From Candidatus Methylomirabilota bacterium (GTDB taxonomy: Bacteria; Methylomirabilota; Methylomirabilia; Methylomirabilales; JACPAU01), in NCBI GenBank assembly GCA_023249205.1, contig JAHFDC010000015.1:1-9615 (forward strand): 9,615 bases of DNA, read 5' to 3'. Positions 6,971-9,615 of the stretch are shown one piece after another. Position 1 is the first letter of the stretch, and the number at the start of each line of letters is the position of its first letter. Position numbers and translations under genes: made by a program. The notes beneath the pieces are model-generated. The model was given only the letters and a program-made list of their open reading frames with translations, made no database searches and was not told where the DNA came from.

Positions 6971-7023
6971 GGGCCGGAGGGCAGGAGGGGGGGACTGCGT
7001 CCGGCGCGCTCGCCCTCCGGGCC
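6971..7023. repeat. Long GC-rich inverted repeat in the divergent spacer
   Basis: Left arm GGGCCGGAGGGC (6971-6982) and right arm GCCCTCCGGGCC (7012-7023) pair at 11 of 12 positions around a 29-base loop. The plus strand of the left part (6971-6993) also reads G3-N5-G3-N5-G3-N1-G3, a canonical quadruplex-forming pattern. The structure lies upstream of the predicted trxA start site, so it would act as DNA rather than in the trxA transcript. Confidence 0.4.
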
Positions 7024-7061
7024 GCATCCAAAAGATGCCCAGAGCGCTGGGGGGCCTTACC

Positions 7062-7090
7062 TTGACAGGACGTGGAGCCTCCGGTAGGCT
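7062..7090 (+). promoter_or_regulatory. Sigma70-type promoter of trxA
   Basis: TTGACA (7062-7067), a 17-base spacer and TAGGCT (7085-7090): the same two hexamers and spacing as the rib promoter. Predicted start near 7097, about 30 bases before the trxA ATG. The -10 box lies inside a perfect 7-base inverted repeat, GGAGCCT (7074-7080) and AGGCTCC (7086-7092), so the promoter could be occluded by a regulator or form a cruciform; that is inference. Confidence 0.72.
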
Positions 7091-7126
7091 CCGCACGGAA
7101 CGGGAGATGGGCGGGGGGCGTGAGTC

Positions 7127-7450
7127 ATGGGAGAAGGCATCGTTCCGGTTACCGATCGGGATTTTGATCAGCAGGTCAAGGATGGGGGACTCACCCTCGT
7201 GGATTTCTGGGCCGAGTGGTGCGGACCCTGCCGGGTCATCGCTCCCATCCTGGAGGACCTGGCCAAGGAGTATGCCGGCCGCCTGACCGTTGCCAAGTTG
7301 AACGTGGATGAGAACCGGGAGACGGCAGCCCGCTTCGGGATCCGGAGCATCCCCACCCTTCTGATCTTCAAGAATGGAGCGCCGGTGGATCAAGTCATCG
7401 GTGCTGTCCCGAAGGGGGTCCTGAAGGCAAAAATCGAGCACCACCTCTAG
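7127..7450 (+). CDS. trxA: Thioredoxin 1
   Basis: Small cytoplasmic dithiol-disulfide oxidoreductase that reduces ribonucleotide reductase, methionine sulfoxide reductase and other targets, and is recycled by thioredoxin reductase. It is 107 residues, the full thioredoxin length, with a single thioredoxin fold and no signal peptide. Seen: LVDFWAEWCGPC with the active-site WCGPC at 31-35, the conserved Asp26 equivalent in VDFWA, the buried DENRETAARFGIRSIPT stretch and the cis-proline Pro76 in SIPTLLIF. Arg rather than Lys follows the active-site motif, a common variant. The ATG has a G-rich stretch eight bases upstream. It stands alone behind its own promoter, divergent from smc, and is followed by tandem hairpins. 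Confidence 0.96.
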   Translation: MGEGIVPVTDRDFDQQVKDGGLTLVDFWAEWCGPCRVIAPILEDLAKEYAGRLTVAKLNVDENRETAARFGIRSIPTLLIFKNGAPVDQVIGAVPKGVLKAKIEHHL

Positions 7451-7488
7451 CCGATGCACGCGAGGCCGGCCCTCAGCAATTCCGCTTC

Positions 7489-7524
7489 CCTCGGCTCCGA
7501 GGACTCCCGCCGGATCCCGGCGGG
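7489..7524 (+). terminator. Tandem GC hairpins after trxA
   Basis: Two adjacent hairpins: CCTCGG-ct-CCGAGG (7489-7502, in practice a 5-base stem with a 4-base loop) and a perfect 8-base stem CCCGCCGG-atc-CCGGCGGG (7506-7524). They begin 39 bases after the trxA stop. There is no following T-tract, so this is not a classical intrinsic terminator; in a GC-rich organism it may mark the transcript end, block 3' exonucleases or assist Rho. The structure is certain and the function moderate. Confidence 0.45.
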
Positions 7525-7619
7525 CGGTCCGCTCCTCCGCTTCACGCCCCATCGCTGGTGACCCTCGGCTCGCCCCGCTCGACAATCGCGCAACTCCTTG
7601 TTTTTGGAGCGGCAATTGC

Positions 7620-7648
7620 TTGACCCGTGCTGGCGAACATGGTACCGT
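7620..7648 (+). promoter_or_regulatory. Sigma70-type promoter of trpE
   Basis: TTGACC (7620-7625), a 17-base spacer and TACCGT (7643-7648). Predicted start near 7655, leaving about 41 bases before the ATG. This leader is too short for a trp attenuator, leader peptide or T-box. A perfect palindrome GCAATTGC (7612-7619) abuts the -35 and could be an operator half. Both hexamers are weaker matches than at trxA. Confidence 0.55.
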
Positions 7649-7695
7649 GATCAGCCTCTGGTGGCCTGTTTTTCGCGGGTCCGAGGGCCCCTTCC

Positions 7696-9186
7696 ATGTA
7701 CCGACCGACCTTCGAGGAGTTCTGCCGCAAGAGCCGGGAGGGAAACCTGATCCCCGTCAGCCGGGAGATCTTGGCCGACATGGAGACCCCGGTCTCGGCC
7801 TTCCGGAAGATTGACTCCGGGGAGTACGCCTTCCTCCTGGAGAGCGTCCAGGGGGGGGAGAAGTGGGCCCGCTATTCGTTTCTGGGCAGCCACCCGCTTC
7901 TCGTTGTGCGGACGAAGGGAAGGCGGGCCGAACTGCTCCGGCGCGGGGAAGTCCACCCCCTCCCCATGCCGGACGATCCCCTGGCCCTGCTCAAGGCGCA
8001 GGTGGCGCCCTACCGCGCGGTCCCGGGCCCGGGCTTGCCGCGCTTCTTCGGCGGGCTGGTGGGCTACCTGGGCTACGACGTGGCGCGCTTCTTCGAGCGG
8101 CTCCCGGACAGGACCCTGGATGATCTGGAATTGCCGGACACCTGCTTTCTGTTTGCGGACACGCTCGTCATCTTTGACAATCTCCGCCAGCGGATCACGG
8201 TGGTGAGCAACGCCCACGTGCAGGATCCCTCGCCGGAGGGACTGGAGCGGGCCTACGAGGAAGCGCTCCAGAGCATCGAGGCCATCGTGGGGGAGCTGCG
8301 CAAGCCGGCCCCGGTCCGTCCGCCCCGCCCGCCCGCCGCGCCCGGGCGGGCGGACCGCTCCACCCTGACGCAGGCGGCCTTCGAGGGGGCGGTGCGCCGG
8401 TGCAAGGAGTACGTCCGGGCGGGGGATATCATCCAGGCCGTCCTCTCCCGGCGGCTGGAGGTCCCCACCAGCGCCGATCCCTTCGACATCTACCGGGCCC
8501 TCCGGATCATCAATCCCTCCCCCTACATGTTCTACCTGCGCCTGGCGGACCTCGCGCTCGTGGGGTCCTCGCCGGAGGTCCTGGTGCGCCTGGAGGAAGG
8601 GCGCATTGACCTGCGGCCCATCGCCGGAACCCGGCCGCGGGGGCGGGACGAGGCCGAGGACGGCCGCCTGGAGCAGGAACTCTTGGCCGATCCGAAGGAG
8701 CGGGCAGAGCACATCATGCTGGTGGACCTCGGGCGCAACGACGTCGGCCGGGTCGCGGAGGTCGGGAGCGTGGAGGTCAACGAACTGATGGTGACCGAGC
8801 GCTACTCGCACGTCATGCACATCGTGAGCAACGTGCGGGGGCGCTTGACGCCGGGCCGGGATGCCTTCGACCTGCTGCGGGCGTGCTTTCCGGCCGGGAC
8901 CGTCAGCGGGGCGCCCAAGATCCGGGCGATGGAGATCATCGAGGAACTGGAGCCGGTCAAACGGGGCCCCTATGCCGGGGCGGTGGGGTACTTTGCCTTT
9001 TCGGGAAACATGGATACCTGCATCACCATCCGGACCATCCTCTGCCGGGGGGGACGGGCCTACATCCAGGCGGGGGCCGGAATCGTGGCCGACTCGGAGC
9101 CGACCCGGGAGTATCAGGAGACGGCGAACAAGGCGGAGGCGATGCTCCGGGCGGTTGCATTGGCCGAGGCGGGGCTCGAGGACTAG
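7696..9186 (+). CDS. trpE: Anthranilate synthase component I
   Basis: Converts chorismate to anthranilate, the first committed step of tryptophan synthesis, using ammonia from the TrpG amidotransferase. The 496 residues are family length. The N-terminal regulatory half contains LLES (47-50), part of the tryptophan feedback pocket, so the enzyme is probably inhibited by tryptophan. The chorismate-binding domain starts near residue 220 and shows PIAGTRPRG (308-316), HIMLVDLGRNDVGRV (339-353), ERYSHVMHIVSNVRG, FPAGTVSGAPKIRAM (398-412) and GYFAFSGNMDTCITIRT. These favour TrpE over PabB or isochorismate synthase: the LLES and the complete N-terminal half are TrpE-like. GAGGG lies eight bases before the ATG. 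VLSRR occupies the place where many members have VLSQR. No trpG follows; the next gene is a response regulator. Confidence 0.96.
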   Translation: MYRPTFEEFCRKSREGNLIPVSREILADMETPVSAFRKIDSGEYAFLLESVQGGEKWARYSFLGSHPLLVVRTKGRRAELLRRGEVHPLPMPDDPLALLKAQVAPYRAVPGPGLPRFFGGLVGYLGYDVARFFERLPDRTLDDLELPDTCFLFADTLVIFDNLRQRITVVSNAHVQDPSPEGLERAYEEALQSIEAIVGELRKPAPVRPPRPPAAPGRADRSTLTQAAFEGAVRRCKEYVRAGDIIQAVLSRRLEVPTSADPFDIYRALRIINPSPYMFYLRLADLALVGSSPEVLVRLEEGRIDLRPIAGTRPRGRDEAEDGRLEQELLADPKERAEHIMLVDLGRNDVGRVAEVGSVEVNELMVTERYSHVMHIVSNVRGRLTPGRDAFDLLRACFPAGTVSGAPKIRAMEIIEELEPVKRGPYAGAVGYFAFSGNMDTCITIRTILCRGGRAYIQAGAGIVADSEPTREYQETANKAEAMLRAVALAEAGLED

Positions 9187-9310
9187 TGCCGGGCCAACTG
9201 ACGTCGCCTCACGTCGTTCTCGGTCGTCAGCGGTCCTCGACGTACAAACGGCGTACGCCTCCGGCCGCCTCCTCCCTCGGGTCTCGTGATGCTCGTCATT
9301 TGGCCCGGCA
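9187..9310. repeat. 124-base element bounded by 17-base inverted repeats
   Basis: Beginning directly after the trpE stop codon, TGCCGGGCCAACTGACG (9187-9203) pairs with CGTCATTTGGCCCGGCA (9294-9310) at 16 of 17 positions, including 11 consecutive bases at the outer ends. Inside are TCACG/CGTGA (9209-9213 and 9285-9289), ACGTCG copies (9201-9206, 9211-9216) that match CGACGT (9238-9243), CGTAC/GTACG (9241-9245 and 9253-9257) and the palindrome GGCGTACGCC (9250-9259). It has no credible coding frame. It could be a miniature inverted-repeat element, a structured RNA in the trpE 3' end, or an extended terminator. No target-site duplication is visible at the edges. Confidence 0.6.
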
Positions 9311-9360
9311 CCGGGGGCGTTGCGTGAGGACGATGGACAATTCGTTGGAAGGGTAGCGGG

Positions 9361-9615
9361 ATGACGCAGGTCTTGGTGGTGGACGATGACCGGCTGATCC
9401 TGGAGCAGGCCCGGGAGGTCCTGACGCGGGCCGGCTTCCAGGTGGCGGGCCTCCCCGACGGGCGGGACGTGTACGACCGGATCCGTGCGAACAGCGTGGA
9501 TGTCCTCCTGCTCGATCTCGTCCTCCCGGAAGGGTCGGGGCTGGACATGCTCCCCCTAATCAAAGGGCTGGACCCGGACCTCCCGGTCATCATCGTGACG
9601 GCCCACGCCTCCCTG
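9361..9615 (+). CDS. Two-component response regulator, N-terminal receiver domain (partial)
   Basis: The first 85 residues of a receiver-domain protein that continues past the right edge. It begins MTQVLVVDDDRLILEQA. The acidic pocket is Asp8-Asp9, the phospho-acceptor is Asp52 in LLLDLVLPEGSGLDML, and Thr80 in VIIVTAHASL is the switch threonine. The invariant lysine and the last strand-helix lie beyond the window. The ATG follows GGAAGGG with a seven-base gap. The LPEGSG and TAHASL wording resembles NtrC/AtoC-type regulators with sigma54-activating domains, but the output domain is not visible, so no family is claimed. No partner kinase is in view. It lies 174 bases after trpE, and I see no convincing promoter between them, so it may be co-transcribed. 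Confidence 0.93.
   Translation, partial: MTQVLVVDDDRLILEQAREVLTRAGFQVAGLPDGRDVYDRIRANSVDVLLLDLVLPEGSGLDMLPLIKGLDPDLPVIIVTAHASL

Larger units (their letters stand above)
6829..7126. other. Divergent smc/trxA intergenic region
   Basis: A 298-base spacer between oppositely directed genes, with a markedly more AT-rich patch (about 6876-6965) than the genes on either side. It holds the smc promoter, an AT-rich palindrome at 6936-6964, a GC-rich long hairpin at 6971-7023, a small hairpin GCATC-caaaa-GATGC (7024-7038) and the trxA promoter. I see no protein-coding gene in it: the open frames crossing it run through both promoters and lack recognisable product features. Confidence 0.7.

Noticed and set aside
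6930..7286. Plus-strand frame of 118 codons running from the divergent spacer into trxA
   Set aside because: It contains the trxA promoter and overlaps trxA in another frame; its translation shows no family features.
7597..7606. Intrinsic terminator at the T-run before trpE
   Set aside because: The T-run follows no stable stem; the nearest pairing, CTCC with GGAG, brackets the T-run rather than preceding it.
7649..7695. trp leader peptide, attenuator or T-box before trpE
   Set aside because: Only about 41 bases separate the predicted start site from the ATG, with no Trp-codon frame and no terminator hairpin.
7651..8820. Minus-strand open frame of 389 codons opposite trpE
   Set aside because: Antisense to a complete TrpE, rich in His/Arg/Gly/Asp runs typical of shadow frames, and it crosses the trpE start.
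9187..9310. Recognised insertion sequence
   Set aside because: There is no transposase, no target-site duplication at the edges and no second copy in the window, so only the inverted-repeat structure is reported.
9333..9356. Seven-codon frame just before the response regulator
   Set aside because: It is too short and lacks its own ribosome site; its sequence simply includes the ribosome site of the regulator gene.
1..9615. CRISPR array, tRNA or rRNA gene
   Set aside because: No regularly spaced direct repeats, no cloverleaf-like segment with a CCA end and no rRNA-like sequence were seen on either strand.

Overview
This is a GC-rich bacterial chromosomal window holding two divergent groups of housekeeping genes. 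The minus-strand block (1-6828) reads smc, a small roadblock/LC7-like gene, ftsY, then a riboflavin operon ribD-ribE-ribB that runs off the left edge. The plus-strand block (7127-9615) reads trxA, trpE and the start of a response-regulator gene that runs off the right edge. There is no phage, transposase, CRISPR array, tRNA or rRNA gene. Strong G/C preference at third codon positions, proofreading-type FtsY/SMC housekeeping and sigma70-type promoters fit a free-living, high-GC, probably Gram-negative lineage. My guess is Methylomirabilota/Rokubacteria-like or a deltaproteobacteria-like group, inferred from style and gene order only and held with low confidence.

Left block: smc has its own promoter. 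Its stop overlaps the start of the roadblock-like gene as TGATG, and that gene is in the same reading frame as ftsY, separated from it by a single TGA plus nine bases. The three therefore look like one co-translated unit that couples chromosome organisation, an unknown dimerisation-type small protein and the SRP receptor. A second promoter in the 90-base gap after ftsY drives ribD-ribE-ribB, which are joined by a 16-base overlap and another TGATG junction. The gap is too short for an FMN riboswitch and none is seen.

Middle: the 298-base smc/trxA divergent spacer carries both promoters, an AT-rich palindrome that resembles an NrdR box, and a long GC-rich hairpin with a possible G-quadruplex on the plus strand.

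Right block: trxA (thioredoxin 1) is followed by tandem GC hairpins, then a promoter for trpE (anthranilate synthase component I). trpG does not follow trpE. Instead there is a 124-base segment bounded by 17-base near-perfect inverted repeats and full of internal pairing, then a two-component receiver domain. Four promoters recognised here share a CTTGAC -35 and a GC-rich TAxxxT -10, giving a useful local promoter consensus.

Most of the window is ordinary core metabolism. The points worth following are the smc/roadblock/ftsY coupling, the palindromes in the divergent spacer and the paired-repeat element after trpE.
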